Source: Climacium dendroides
Taxonomy: Eukaryota > Streptophyta > Bryopsida > Hypnales > Climaciaceae
Length of the DNA stretch: 64,000 nucleotides
Assembly (NCBI GenBank): GCA_950106755.1
Contig: OX467084.1
Span: 4,712,001 to 4,776,000 of the forward strand
Direction of reading: 5' to 3'
Shown: piece by piece, positions 12,884 to 24,910 of the stretch
Layout: the number at the start of each line of letters is the position of its first letter
Position numbering within the stretch: position 1 is the stretch's first letter
The notes under the pieces: generated by a model
The model's input: the letters and a program-made list of their open reading frames with translations, nothing else
Told to the model about the DNA's origin: nothing
Database searches by the model: none
Made by a program: the position numbers and the translations under genes

Positions 12884-13250
12884 GTCAGTATTGAGGTAAT
12901 GTCTACCAAAGTTGGACAGTATCTTAGATTGAGTTGAAAGTTGGTATAGGAGTATTTAAGTAGTTGATCTACAATGTGGCAAAGTTTCAAGTCATTTGGA
13001 ACTACTGTCCAATAGTTATGCTAGATCAAAGTTAGGTATGAGAGTTTAGGGAAATTTGATAAGGGTTAGGAAGTCAGTATTGGGGTAATGTCCACCAAAG
13101 TTGGACAGTATCTTGGATTGAGTTGAAATTTGGTTTGGGAGTATTTATGTAGCTGATCTATAATGTGGCAAAGTTTCAAGTCATTTGGAACTATTGTCCA
13201 ATAGTTATGCTAGATCAAAGCTAGATATGGCAATTTCTAGGTTATTGAAG
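12884..13250. repeat. Tandem duplication, 189-bp period
   Basis: GTCAGTATTG begins units at 12884 and 13073. Both units share ACCAAAGTTGGACAGTATCT, ATGTGGCAAAGTTTCAAGTC and GTCCAATAGTTATGCTAGAT. Divergence is a few percent across about 165 bp, so it is younger than the older repeats around it. Confidence 0.85.
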
Positions 13251-13451
13251 GAATTATAGGATAGGAATTTGGGAATATAGGGACCTTGAAGGTAGGGTTA
13301 TGATTATTTAGGGTGTTAGGGAGATTATTGATGTATACAAAGCACTTTCACAGCAAAAGCTCAGTGCTATTCCGAACCTAATCACAAAACCTTGTGACAG
13401 CGCTGAGTGGACGGACACTGGAAAAGTAGAGTCCTTCTAATATTTTCACAA

Positions 13452-13549
13452 TGAATAGTGAACGTCCGCAGGTGCAGACGTTCACTATTCACTGCAATTA
13501 TTTTTTCTAGTGAACAATGAACGTCCGTACTCGTGGACGTTCACTGTTC
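13452..13549. repeat. Two adjacent related hairpins
   Basis: Hairpin 1: arms 13452-13466 and 13477-13491, 15 bp perfect, stem TGAATAGTGAACGTC, 10-nt loop. Hairpin 2: arms 13512-13526 and 13535-13549, 15 bp with one G-T position, stem GAACAATGAACGTCC, 8-nt loop. They share the GTGAACGTCC-like core, so hairpin 2 is probably a duplicate of hairpin 1 or both are ends of one element. Confidence 0.8.
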
Positions 13550-13559
13550 CCCAATTTTT

Positions 13560-16500
13560 TTTTCATCAAAAAATAAAAAATTCATTGGGAGATTGAAGGG
13601 TGGACTTTGGTGGCCGGAGCAGGGGAACGTGGTGCCACGTTCGAGAAACTGTCCTGCGGTGATTTAGCTAAAATTGGGTATTCCCGAGGTTACCTTATCT
13701 CGTGTGAGGACTTGTAGTCTGTAGCGGTGACCTTATCTAGTCGTTCTGTATTTCCAAATCCCCGTCACTCTCCATTTTCATAGTCAGCTTAGCCCCCAAC
13801 CTTTGTATTCGCTGTCAAACTTTGTTTTTCTCTTCCGCTTATCTCCCAACCTTTGTTTTCACTGTCTCAGCTTTCTCTTTGTGTACGCTCCAAACCTGTG
13901 TTCGTCGGAGTGCATCGACAGGTTAGATTTTTCAAGATACGTAGACCATTTGAAGCAAGTAATTAATTCAAAGCTTTTGTATTTGCAAAGGCAAAATACA
14001 TTTGGTAGGGTACGACAACGACACTTTCTGACATTTTTCACAGTTGTACTCAATGGTTGATAGGGATTGTAGGTGGTCATATAGTTCGTAATTTTAAACA
14101 AGTTCTTCAAGGCAGCAAACGGAGCCTCACAGCAAAAGGAACTCTAGAACTCAGAAGATTGGATCCACGATTATACTTTAGGTAAGCGTAACTTAAAAAA
14201 GTTTCAACATTGTCCTCGTAACATTAAACTAACTAGCACGACAATTGTATTCTTTTCATCAACGCCACTTCATTAGCATATTTGACTTACTACAACTCTA
14301 CAAGGCACGACAGGACTAGACTGTGCTGGCACTTTAGCAGGGCGGGTAATGATCAAAACTAGATACGAGACTACTAATTCACACCGAAGGAAAGGCAGAA
14401 GCTAGGGTTTTGAGAGTCGCACGCTGTGTTTTCGAAATTCACAGGCTGCTTATTTGAGAGGTACATGCTAGGTTTTCAAAAGGCACAGGCTACGTTTTTC
14501 ATAGGCACAGGCTGGGTTTTTAAGAGGTGTAGGTTGGATTTCTGAAAAAGGTAATCTACTTGAATTGGAGAGACAAATTGAATTGAATCCAACTGCAAAC
14601 TGCGGGATCGCGTGCGGTGGAATAACTTCAAATAACGAACACAAAATATAAACCGCTTGCAAGAATATTCCATATTTTTACATTTCTCTAGCATTATACT
14701 GACTGAACTCTAAACAGCTAGATACAGAAACATCATACGTGAACAAAGGAGAAGGCACTTGGAGAACGACAAAGTAGATTCAGAGGACTTACTTCATCAC
14801 CGACTTTGTAACGCAGCAGTGATCTCCGCCAGCGGGGGCTGCAAGCCTACAACACTATCTGATCCTGTTGGACTGCCGACCTTGGGCGACACCGACTAGG
14901 GATTGTCATGCGTTAGTTCTTTAAGGTTGCCTGCACATTTCTAATTAAACAACAGTTCTGGAGTACCTGCACGGTTGGGGTTGCAAATCGAAGACTTCAA
15001 GGACTTCAAGGAAGCGCTTCATTACAGGAGTTCTGGCGTCAAAGATCGAAGTACACGTGTTTTGAGAGGAGTAAGTTGAAACGGCTTGAACGCAAAGAAA
15101 TTCGTAGACCATCAGTACAAGGAATGCATGACTACGAAGTCATCTGTGACTTTCGAGATAAGAAAGATTTGGGGTTTCAGGATGACTTCGTATGCCAAAC
15201 TAAAACGATAAGTATTCGACAGAAAGCGTCACAGAAGGAGTTATAGAACGTTTGTAACTTTTGAGATAAGACAATTTTGATGTTCGGGGATTAGTAAGGT
15301 AACAGTATAGGAAATTGCTTATGGAAGAGCTAAAACTGAATTTTAGGAATGAGAGGCTTTTTAAATAAATTTTAGATAAATTTCACTTGAGAGACAAGTG
15401 GAATTGACATGTAACCCAAGTTGTTTCATAATTTGTGGATCTCTGTTGAATCAGTTATAAAATTTTGAAGTTCAAATGATATAAGGTTCTAAAATTGCCC
15501 ACCTCCTCAAATCTACAAAATTTCTACATTGTGTAAGGCTTTGAGAAAGGAACATGAATGCATAGTGTACATTCTGAGGATGTGGGCGGCTTTAGAGGTT
15601 GTGTTATTTGAAAACCTCTTATTTTATGGTCACAAGTTTGAAACTTATAGCGGATTATTGTACAATTTTTCATAAACAATCATACATAAGTAGCAAGGAG
15701 TAAGCGAATTTCGCTTAGCAAAATAATGCAATGGCTAAATAATTTCTCTTTATCTATAAGTATATTACAAACAATATCAATATACTTTTTAATGGTTAAT
15801 GCTCCAATCTTAAAATAATTTGCCATGTGCTTTGAACTATGACCATGTACAAATTTATAAAGAACATATGCCACAATTTTCTTCATTTTCATTTGTAGCC
15901 TTATTTAATTGATACATCTACTTCTCAAAAAGGAGTTAACAAGTTCAACAAATTTTCAAATGCACCAAAATCCATCCTATAAAACTTCTTGAATTTGTTA
16001 TGGTGCATTTCATTAGTTGTTTTCTAGACTATCTTTTGTACAAAGTTTCAATGGGTTGATTGCCTAGGTTCTACCCAAAATAATCGAGGATTAGATTTTT
16101 TTTTCAAGCCAAGCAACAACAACAAAAAACAATGAAAAACTCCCATCACCTAAATTCAACACCTCTCAAGCCCTTGGTTTGTAGCTCAAGAAATTGCTCA
16201 TTGTTATAGAAAGCATCATCCATACAAACACTACTTGAGCACAAAAAGAGAACTTCATATTCACTTACAAAGCTCTTCCAAATCGTTTTTAAAAAAAGAA
16301 TTGGTATTCAAAATCTAAGAAGAAGAGAACCTTCAAACTCAAAACTAGTATTTCTATTGCAAAGTAATGAAAAATAAAATCATTTTTTTGCATATCTAAC
16401 CACAAGATTTTATACTATATTGGTATAAGATTGTATGAAAGAAATTTTAGAAACTTTGATCTATATAGATTGCAAAATATTAGTGTTTAATGTGAAAATA

Positions 16501-16650
16501 AACTAATTTTTGGCAGTTTGAGTGACTAGGATTTGGAATCTCCTTTAACTTCAAATTTTTTTGCTGTACATTTTCATTCTAAAGAATTTTATGTTGAAAA
16601 ATTGAATTGCAACTCTAAAAAAAATCAAAAAGTAGACTTGATTTTCAAAC
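13560..16650. other. GC-richer gene-free stretch, then AT-rich DNA
   Basis: Positions 13600-15300 are GC-richer than average and contain frames such as 13803-14060 (plus), but no domain or consistent exon chain was found. At about 14420-14545 there is a degenerate tandem repeat of roughly 27 bp around CACAGGCTNNGTTTTT. From 15300 on the DNA is AT-rich without recognisable features. Confidence 0.4.
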
Positions 16651-16689
16651 TTTAAAAATTTGTTGAATAGAAGTAGGTACAATTTTGAG

Positions 16690-17300
16690 AAAAAACTTTA
16701 TTGTTAATAGCTCTAAGATGGAATTGAAATACATTAAATCCAATGGTGAGATTGTTAAGCCCTTTAAGTTCCTTTACTATGTTTTCACCAAAAACGCTAA
16801 AAAATGGGTCCAAATTTGGAAAAAAATATTTTTGGACATATGTAACCATAAGATCTTGTATTATGTTGACTTGAGAATATGGGCAAAAAATTTCAGAAAT
16901 TCCCACCGTGGATTGCAAGATACAAGCTTTTGAATTCACAAAAATCCTTTTAAGGGTTGTGCAAAAAATCAAACAGTTGCACTTTACAAGATCACATTTG
17001 TATAAAAAAGTGTCCAAAATGATAATTCTTCTTTGAATTCATTCTTCAAGGCAAGTTAGCTACATGTTTGAAAATTTTTAAATCATTTGGAATTGTACAA
17101 CATATAGGAAAAAAATAGTACTAAGTAGAAAGATATAAAGAATGATTCAAAATACTAAATTGTTGAGAATTTAGTTATGGAACTGAAAAATTCTAATCTC
17201 AATGGTTGTAACGTTGTAACAAACAATCTACATCCCATGATTTTATTTCCTTCAAAGTTTGAAGTCCATAAGTTGCAAATAATTTTTAAACTTTAAATTG
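16690..17300 (+). repeat. Dispersed repeat, copy 1 of 3
   Basis: Shares a long diverged match with 27880-28450 (same orientation) and 30540-31140 (opposite). Common landmarks in order: TACTATGTTTTCACCAAAAA, CATATGTAACCATAAGATCT, TTGCAAGATA, TTTGGAATTGTA, AGAATGATTCAAAATACTAA. No coding capacity. The left end here (GTTAAGCCCTTTAAG) corresponds to the TTAACCCCTAAAG end of the 27.9-kb copy. Confidence 0.8.
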
Positions 17301-18049
17301 ACCTTGACTATTGAATAATTAAACATGTGGTTCTCCAAAGTTGCCTATCAAAGTTCAAGAACCCTGAATTGCTATATTTAATTTAATTCATACCCCCAAA
17401 TTTCATTAATAGTGTGTTCAATTCATCCAAAATAAATAAGCCACAAGTTGCAAATAATTTTTAAACTTCAAATTGACCTTGACCCATTGTATAATTAAAC
17501 AAGTGGCTCTCCAAAATTGCCTATCAAAGATTAGAAATACAAGTGCTGTGATTTATTCAATTCCTACCACCAAAATTTATTAATAATGTGTTCCTTTCAT
17601 CAAAAGAACATAAGACACAAGTTGTAAGTAATTTTTAAACCCCAAATATATCAACACATTGAACTTTGCAATGTCTTACTGTTTTATTGAAATCCGAATT
17701 CTAAAGTAAATGATTTTTCTATTTAATGAAGTAAAATGAAAGTGAAGAATGAATTGAAAATACGAACTTGAACTTACTTAGATGTTTAGGTGGTTTAGTT
17801 ATCAATAAAGAAGGTAATAGTCAAATATTATACACGCTCCTGGACCGATAAAATTAAATCGCTCCCTACTCAAAACATAATATTGTTTCCACCAATAATA
17901 ATAAACTGTATTTTAGATCTGTAAAATCACAGGGAATTTTAAAGGTATGTAATATACTTTTAGAAATCCCACCAAAATTTAGTATAGATAAAAAGAAAAC
18001 AAAATCCACCGTACATGTAAACTCAGGCAATTAAAAAATTTGAATTTCT
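17301..18049. other. AT-rich repeat-derived DNA
   Basis: A loose duplication is visible: 17265-17350 (AGTTGCAAATAATTTTTAAA, then CTCCAAAGTTGCCTATCAA) recurs at 17450-17530 and again in part at 17610-17645, a spacing of about 180 bp. No gene is seen. Confidence 0.45.
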
Positions 18050-18620
18050 AGCTATGGCTGGATATTTCAAGCTGAATTCCCACCTACCCTTCAAATGAAA
18101 AACTATTTTCATTTAAGTCACATACCATTACAACTCTCTCAAAATTCTAGTCTAAATGGACAAGTGAAAGCCTCAAATTAGACATATTCTCACAAAGATA
18201 AAGCCAGTCTTAATCTCTGACTATGGCTAAGACCCTCAAACTGAAAACCTTCATATCTCTTAAACGGTAGGGAATTTGAATTTATGAAGTATATATATAT
18301 AAAGCTCTTATAAATTCAAGCTAAATAGGCTAAGAAAAAATAAAAATCAGACGAAATTTCGCAAAGATTAGCAAGTTTGAATGTTCAGTTTTCACTAAGA
18401 CCCCAAAAGTGAAAAAATTGCATATCTTTCAAACGGCTAGGAATTTGAAGTCAAGTAGCATACCATTAGAGAGCTCTTCAAATTCTAGACGAAATAGATG
18501 AAAGAAAAAACCAAAATCGGGCAAAATTTCACAAAGATAAGTAAGTTGAAAGCTGCAGTTTTGACTAGGATCCCGAAATTGAAAATCTTCATATCTCTCA
18601 AACTGTTGTCGTGATGAGAA
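18050..18620. repeat. Tandem repeat, 169-bp period, about 3.4 units
   Basis: The anchor CATATCT falls at 18252, 18421 and 18590, exactly 169 bp apart each time, each followed by a version of CTCAAACGG. A fourth, more diverged unit precedes these from about 18083. Further shared landmarks are GCAAAATTTCACAAAGATAA and AGAGAGCTCTTCAAATTCTAG. The period is close to nucleosome length. Confidence 0.82.
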
Positions 18621-18769
18621 GGGTGCACTTAGAGAACATGTGAAGTATTTGGTTGCTAGTTGTTGAGCTTTGATGGAGATTCTTCTAACTTGTATCTTCT
18701 CTTGATTTTTGAAGTCTTCAAACTCGAATCTTCACCCAATCTCCACCCATCCTATCATGTGATAACTCT

Positions 18770-21600
18770 AAAGGGTCTGAGCAAGGGTGTGTAATAAGAA
18801 ACAAGTTTTTGGACGAGTAAAACGGGACAGCAGAATACGAACTGCCGTTCGAATGATGGGCTCCTAAACCTCAAATTCACTAGTCAACTGGTCATTAATC
18901 CAGCCTCATCAATGAGAACGACATAAAATTCGACCATGTGAGTGATCAACCCCACTTTGTCGCCCACAACACAAAAAGAGGCTAAGTTGGATACCCACAT
19001 AGCTTGCAACAGGTTTATAATGTAGAATTCAATGCAACATTCCTCCAAATCCGGATTGGAACAACAATAAAAAACAATGGGCCTCCAAAGCTATCCAGGA
19101 ATGACAAAGCCACAAGCCACTTGTTCTCTCCCTCCACCATCTCCACTACCGTGCTTGCGACCTCTTGGGCATCTTCTGCTACCGCGTTTTCGTTAGACGT
19201 GTCTCTCGTATTTTCTTTCTCGTGCAACACCTACAGCCAATGACTGACTTCTTTCTTGGACTGCTTTAGAAGAAGATTATGTAGAATGCTACAACAAATA
19301 ACCATGTCAAATATAAAAGTCACATGCAGGTTTGTTTTCTTGTGTAACTCACGGAACGACAACTTAAGGAATACAAATGCATTTTCAACCACTACGCGAC
19401 CTTTGCTCAATTTCCGATTGAACAAATGATAGGCAATGGTCAAATGATTATCGTGTCAGTGGGGCACCATCATCCATGTTAGAAGAGGGTAGCCATTATC
19501 TCCAAGTAAATATGGATAAAAACCATAGAATTGTAACACTTCAACTCATAGAGTTCACTGCTGACCACGATGAAAAAATGATGAACACTTGAGAACTCTT
19601 GAATCATTAATGGAATTCAACATTCCCACATGATCCAAAAACCTCTTCAAACTATCCACCATAGCTTGGCATTGCATGTTGTAGCCTCCTGATTTGAAGT
19701 AAAAGTAATCACTTGCTTCGACATGGGATTTGGAAATGGAGATGTGGATGCCATCAATAGCCCCAAGCACCCCGGGAAGCCCACAAAGGTCTTTAAATTC
19801 CCCTACAACTTCTAACATGGTTTCATCAGTGGGCCAATACACCTCGAAGTAGAAAACAACATTGATAGCATGCACGACTTGTCGCAATAAAATGAAAACC
19901 ATGCTTCGTTCTACCGCAAACATTTCATTGCAAATGAGGAGATTAGCACCATGATTGAGTTTGAACAAAGTATATGCTACGCGCATAGTGACAGGAACAG
20001 CAAGACGGTACTTAGTATCTTTCTTCTGCACTGATGGAGCCAACAACTGCGATAGTGGGAACATTGTTTTTTTGGACATTGGGAACATTTGAATCCACTG
20101 ATCATCTCCGTATTCTTCCAACAAAAATTTAGAAAACCACATGGTTGAGCATGGTTTCATCCAATACCTAAGGTCTTCATCAAGCATTGCTAGAGTATTG
20201 AAAACGCGAAAATGATGTATAGTGGCTACAATAGCAGCATCTAGAGCTGTAGATTCAGTCTCCCAATTGTTACTGGTGTTGGGTAGAGACACCTTACCGT
20301 GGAGAATTTAGCTACAACTAGATCTGGCCTGAAAAATGAAGGACTACAAGGTCAAATATGCCCACAAATTTACATATATATACGTAAATCTTCAGATAGT
20401 GTCAAGTAAACCAAGTAAGACACCACGTGCTCAAATACTCCCATGATAACTCATATAGGCCAAAAAAATGTCATTTTTTTGTACAAAAATAATAGAAGTT
20501 GCACATAAATATCTTAAATTCACTTTGAAGAAGCATCCAATACTAAAATGAGTGCCAAAACCAATTCAAGACTTCAAATTGAGAGTTTGATAACTCTTTG
20601 AAAAGCTAACAAAAATATTCACAAACCCTTCAAATACCAACTCAAAAGCTCATACTGCCCGACTTTTATAGTCTCTCAAAGTACACCCTCTCCAACTCAA
20701 AGGCAGTTCATCACTACTTTACTTGTAAACTCATAACTTTCACATGCTAACTCCAATCTAATATTGTTATATTTCTATAAAAAGCTAACACAATTATCTA
20801 CAATTCCTGCAAAATTCACTCCAAAATATGATATTATCCAACTTTTATAGTTGGTCAAAGTTCTTTCACTTCAATTAAATGCATCTCCTTACCACTTCTC
20901 TTCTACATCTATAACTTTTGTATCCTAACTCTAAACAAATAGAATGATATTTTTTTGGATAGATAACAACTCAATCTATAAACACACCAAATTTAAACAG
21001 AAAATACCACTCCATCAAATAGTTATGAGCCCTTGAAGATTCTGCCCTCCATACTTCATAACAATCATCCCTCTCTCCCTCCCTCAAACACAACTTTCAC
21101 ATAAAAACTCCAAATTGAGCAAGTGATAGAGTTTTGGAATCACAAAAATATGATGAATAACATCTCAAAATTTCATTACAAAATTCTTCATGTACAATGT
21201 CTTATAGCTCTTCAAATTCACAGTTCTCTAATAAAACTATGAGGAGAAAGAAAACCCCCCACCTTATCCGCCACCTCAACTTCCATACCATCCACCTAAA
21301 CAAGTGGATTTTAGTTTTTAAAACTATCACATGGATTGAAATTCATCCACTGGCCATTACTTTTGTCCTATAACTCTATCCTTATCCCCTACATGGATTT
21401 CTAATCCATTTAAAAACTTAAAACAAACTTTACCTTTCATTTCAACAACCTCAAACACAAAATAAACCTTTGAAATGTCTTTAAACATAAAAATAAAAGA
21501 ACTAATGCCAAATAGTTGTTTAATAGAGGTAAAAATGGTAGAATCCACTTCACTTAAATCATTAAACTCTCCAAAAAACCCTCTACTATGACAAAAAATA
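18770..21600 (-). mobile_element. PIF/Harbinger-family element, copy A (with transposase)
   Basis: The unit consists of about 240 bp downstream of the transposase (18770-19010, with ACCCCACTTTGTCGCCC), the transposase pseudogene, and about 1.3 kb upstream of it (20293-21600). The outer limits are defined by homology with copy B (35795-37150) and copy C (33060-34560), not by terminal repeats, which I could not find. The upstream part includes an open segment at about 21357-21600 containing EFNDLSEVDSTIFTSIKQLF that is also preserved in copy B and may be part of a second protein of the element. Confidence 0.7.
19015..20292 (-). pseudogene. PIF/Harbinger-like transposase, one frame with four nonsense codons
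   Basis: A DDE-type transposase of the PIF/Harbinger (DDE_Tnp_4) family, which cuts and pastes DNA into TWA sites. The whole of 19015-20292 is one reading frame of 426 codons without any indel, closed by four stops: TGA, TGA and TGA within about 19451-19555, and TAG at about 19231. The catalytic triad is visible: Asp in GAIDGIHI, Asp in YLLGDNGYPLLTW, and Glu in RVVVENAF. Other family blocks: YKFKSGG-like YFYFKSGGYNMQCQAMVD and NDSRVL. The first codon of the open part is GTG, so the true start is probably lost or lies upstream across an intron; CACGGTAAG near 20300 could be a donor. Each stop is one transition from a sense codon. It is flanked by family-specific non-coding DNA. Confidence 0.88.
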
Positions 21601-23900
21601 TATATTTTTATATAGTGGATGTATATACAATATGACACCGTGTAAGAAGGTTTTTTATTCCTACTTAAAATAAATCCCTAAAGTTGGATTTGAACTCTAG
21701 GAGATAAATTATTATCAATCGGTATAGGTCTAATACAGTTTTCTAAAAAAAATTCCAATTGCAAGAGAGAGGATTTATTATTCCAATATGCATATCAATA
21801 ACTTAGGGTTGTAGATCTTCTTATCAAAATTTCAATCGGTTCCAAGCTTCTAGCTTTTGCTCCTCTCCTTTCCTCACTTTAATCATTCTTTGCGCTCCAT
21901 ACTTTTCTCCAAATACTCCACCCGGTTATCCTTGTTTCCGTTTGTCTCTTGTGGCATTATTGTCTTCTTCTATAAAATTTCTCCTTTTGAATTTTATACT
22001 CCATCTTCACATAATCCAATTTCTATCAATGACTACGCTTCTTTATTCTTATGTTATAATTTTATCTATTCATTTTTATTTTGTTTATTTTTCAAACTAG
22101 TTTCTCTTGATTGGCTTTCTTGCCAAGATATTCACTTCAGTTCTATTCCCTCTTCTATCTCAACTCATTTCCCGATCGATTCCAATTAGACTCTCTCTGT
22201 CTCTCATCCAGACAACATTTCATTTAATCTCTCCAATTGGTACACAGTTCACTCCATTCATCTTACTCATACACATTTGCAAATTTACAATCAATTACAC
22301 AATTGGCACTCACTCACAACAACCAACATCCACACACATAGTTACACATACTCAAAACTCACAATTGCAATCAATCAACAAATACAAAAGAAACACAATT
22401 GCAAATATTCCTTATATTATTCACTTAGTAATAGAAACAAACACAACAAAATCTCCCAATTGTTTTTACTTCCGCACCTGGAAGAAGCGCTTCTTTCTCT
22501 CTGAAGTCAACTGAACTACCAATTGAAAATCCCAAACTAAAATACCCTCTAGCCTAGTAACCACCGATCCGTTCACAACCCTTAGAATCACAAATCAGTT
22601 GAATGTATCTCCGTATCGGTAACTCACATTAGTAATCAGGTGAACTACACTACCAATTGATAAAAAAACACATTTAGACTCTCACAAATCCCTATCGGCT
22701 AAAATCAAAATTCAAAATCAGACTACACATCGGCAAACAATATAGGATCTTCAACTTTTTTTTGCTCCATAGCGCCTTCAAGAACGGCCAATGCTTCATG
22801 ATAGTCAAGAAGCAAAAGTAGAACTATGGACAATAAGGACGAGTAATCAACTGCACTATCAACGAAGTCCATAGCTGTTGTATTCATCGCGGCCTCAAGA
22901 AATCCTTCCTACAAGAACGTCAAGCAGTTCTTGTAAACGAGTGCCTCTGTTGGTCCTCGAGCTTTTCTCTACCAAAATTTTATACAATGTCATTAGCGAC
23001 GAAGCACCATCGAGACTATTGACAAAAACAAGTGCAAACCCTAATTCACGACCATGTCACTTAAGACTCATTTGAAAACAGAGTTGATTACTAAATCCTT
23101 TGTGGCTGAAGTCAACAAGAACTGAAAATTAGCTGGAAAACTTACTTTTGGAAATAAGTATGATTTGTTAGGAGTCGGCCGTTGCAAAATTACTGCTCTC
23201 GATGAAGACTCCAACGTCTCGGACGTTGATAGTGTTGTAGTAATTCGAACAGTATGAGGCCCCTTGTTGGTGTACGAAAAGAGTGACTCCAAAGCTACTA
23301 CTTGGCAATGCTCGCTGCAAACATGACTCTTTTTTGGGCTCTTCCTCGTGATGTACTACTTGATTCCACTCTCTGCAAAAGCCTCCCCCTTCTCTCCTTC
23401 AAACGTGGCTACTTGCTTTGCACACACCAAAACAACAACCACTACAACCGACGCAGTACTTGCTCTAATGCTACTTTGGTCTCTCCTAGTCGTCGTACGT
23501 TGACTGCCTTATCTTCCCTAAACCGCTCTTTGTTAAGAGCAAGTGCGAAACAGCCCTTAGACAAGAATCTAGATAGATTGATTTAAGAAAGCAATTGAAA
23601 TCAGGTGTACTTAGTTACCTTCCTACTCGAGGGATGACATTCTTTTTGACAGGGTCATGTACAATACAGTAACAGTAAATAAATATTTGTATACAGTGTA
23701 AAATGTTGAGAAATTAGTGAGGGGGCAACGGAACCTGATTTCACTATCTGTGTATTGTAAAGAGACCCTACAATCCCAACCAGGACTGATGTAACTTACC
23801 ATGATGATTAATTCCAGCCAGTTTTGCTTCAGGACACCAGATAATGTAGTTAATTTTCTTCAGGACATGTGACTGCCTGTCCATCATTTTCTTCACCACT
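21601..23900. other. A+C-skewed DNA flanking copy A; no gene recognised
   Basis: About 21840-22760 is strikingly rich in A and C on the plus strand, with many CAATTG and CACAA words. The inverted copy B is flanked by the mirror composition (G+T, with many TTGGAA words, 35350-35790 and 37270-38300), so this may be more of the same element. Frames at 21857-22189, 22107-22514 and 23302-23586 have no recognisable domain. Confidence 0.4.
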
Positions 23901-23908
23901 CCCTGATT

Positions 23909-23948
23909 GACACGTGTCAAGAGCTCTCCAGACACGTGTCAAGAGCTC
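23909..23948. promoter_or_regulatory. Two palindromic G-boxes in a 22-bp tandem repeat
   Basis: GACACGTGTCAAGAGCTC occurs at 23909-23926 and 23931-23948. Each copy has a perfect GACACGTGTC palindrome with the CACGTG core bound by plant bZIP and bHLH factors. No gene was found nearby, so a regulatory role is unproven. Just downstream, 23995-24006 (GAACATTTCCAG) and 24045-24056 are exact inverted repeats 38 bp apart. Confidence 0.4.
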
Positions 23949-24419
23949 CGGACTTCCCGGGGGGTCACATGGTCCATAATTCTTCACACAAACGGAACAT
24001 TTCCAGTGAGAGATTTGATATTGAGGTTGTACATTTCTTTAATTCTGGAAATGTTCACATGCTACTTGTTCAGGGCATGATCCCGGAAAATGGAGCAGCC
24101 TGCAGGCTCTGAAAGCATGTTCCCACTGATACACAGGTACATCTCACTTTCTCCAATGTACCAAAGGTGTACATTTCAGGAGGGGAGTGCTTCTAGAGAC
24201 CTCGGTGTTTCAACTTCAAAAATTCGTAACTATTTCCACAAAAATTGGGAAACCGAAAAAATATTGTATTTTTCAAAAGCTTGTGAGTTGGGGAATTATT
24301 ATTATCTTTTGGATTGGGGGCAAATGAATGGAAGGGAATTCAATGCAAGCCTAACTGACTGACTCTTCTAAATGAGTGGGGTTATGTTAACTTTGAAGCA
24401 CTCCAATGTCCAATTTCTA

Positions 24420-24910
24420 GATGGTGAACAAATTAAAAATCACTTTTCTTTCTCAACACTACTTGGATGAAAGTCATCTTAATTTATGGAGATACTTTAC
24501 CAAGTTGTTGTCCTATCTAATGTTTGGATTTAGTGTTACTATAGTACGTATTTTTCTAAAATTACAAATGTGAAAGTGTGGCAAATGGTTGACCAAGCCA
24601 AAATCGCATTGATTCTAGTTCAAAACTGGATTTGTAAAAATGACGTCAAAGATGTAAAGAATAGAAAATCACCATATCAAGTGAACATCATTTCAAATCC
24701 ATTCCAACAAATTTTTACTCAAAAAAATGACAATATTTTGCTTGTAATTGAATTTCAAAGGAATTTTGAAATTTTCCTTTCATTATTTATAAAAAAAATA
24801 TTGGTGATGGCATTGGCAAATCTAACAATACAAATAGAATCTAAAACTCAAAGTCTACATCTATGAGATGTTCATCCATTCCAAAATATGCTTCCAAAGA
24901 ATACTTTACG
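24420..24910 (+). repeat. Dispersed repeat, copy 1 of 2 (see 56590-57030)
   Basis: Matches 56590-57030 in the same orientation: GAAAGTCATCTTA, ATGGAGATACTTTACCAAG, AATGACAATATTTTGCTTGT and ATATTGGTGATGGCATTGG are shared. Both copies have a fairly open plus frame over the last 300 bp (here 24570-24866), but the frame is not conserved between them and no domain is recognised. Probably a decayed retroelement or transposon fragment. Confidence 0.7.

Noticed and set aside
19444..19554. An intron between the two large open parts of the Harbinger transposase
   Set aside because: The interval itself encodes the catalytic YLLGDNGYPLLTW block in the same frame, so it is coding sequence with stops, not an intron.
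24570..24866. A real 98-codon gene
   Set aside because: The region is a dispersed repeat (second copy at 56590-57030), and the frame is not conserved between copies.
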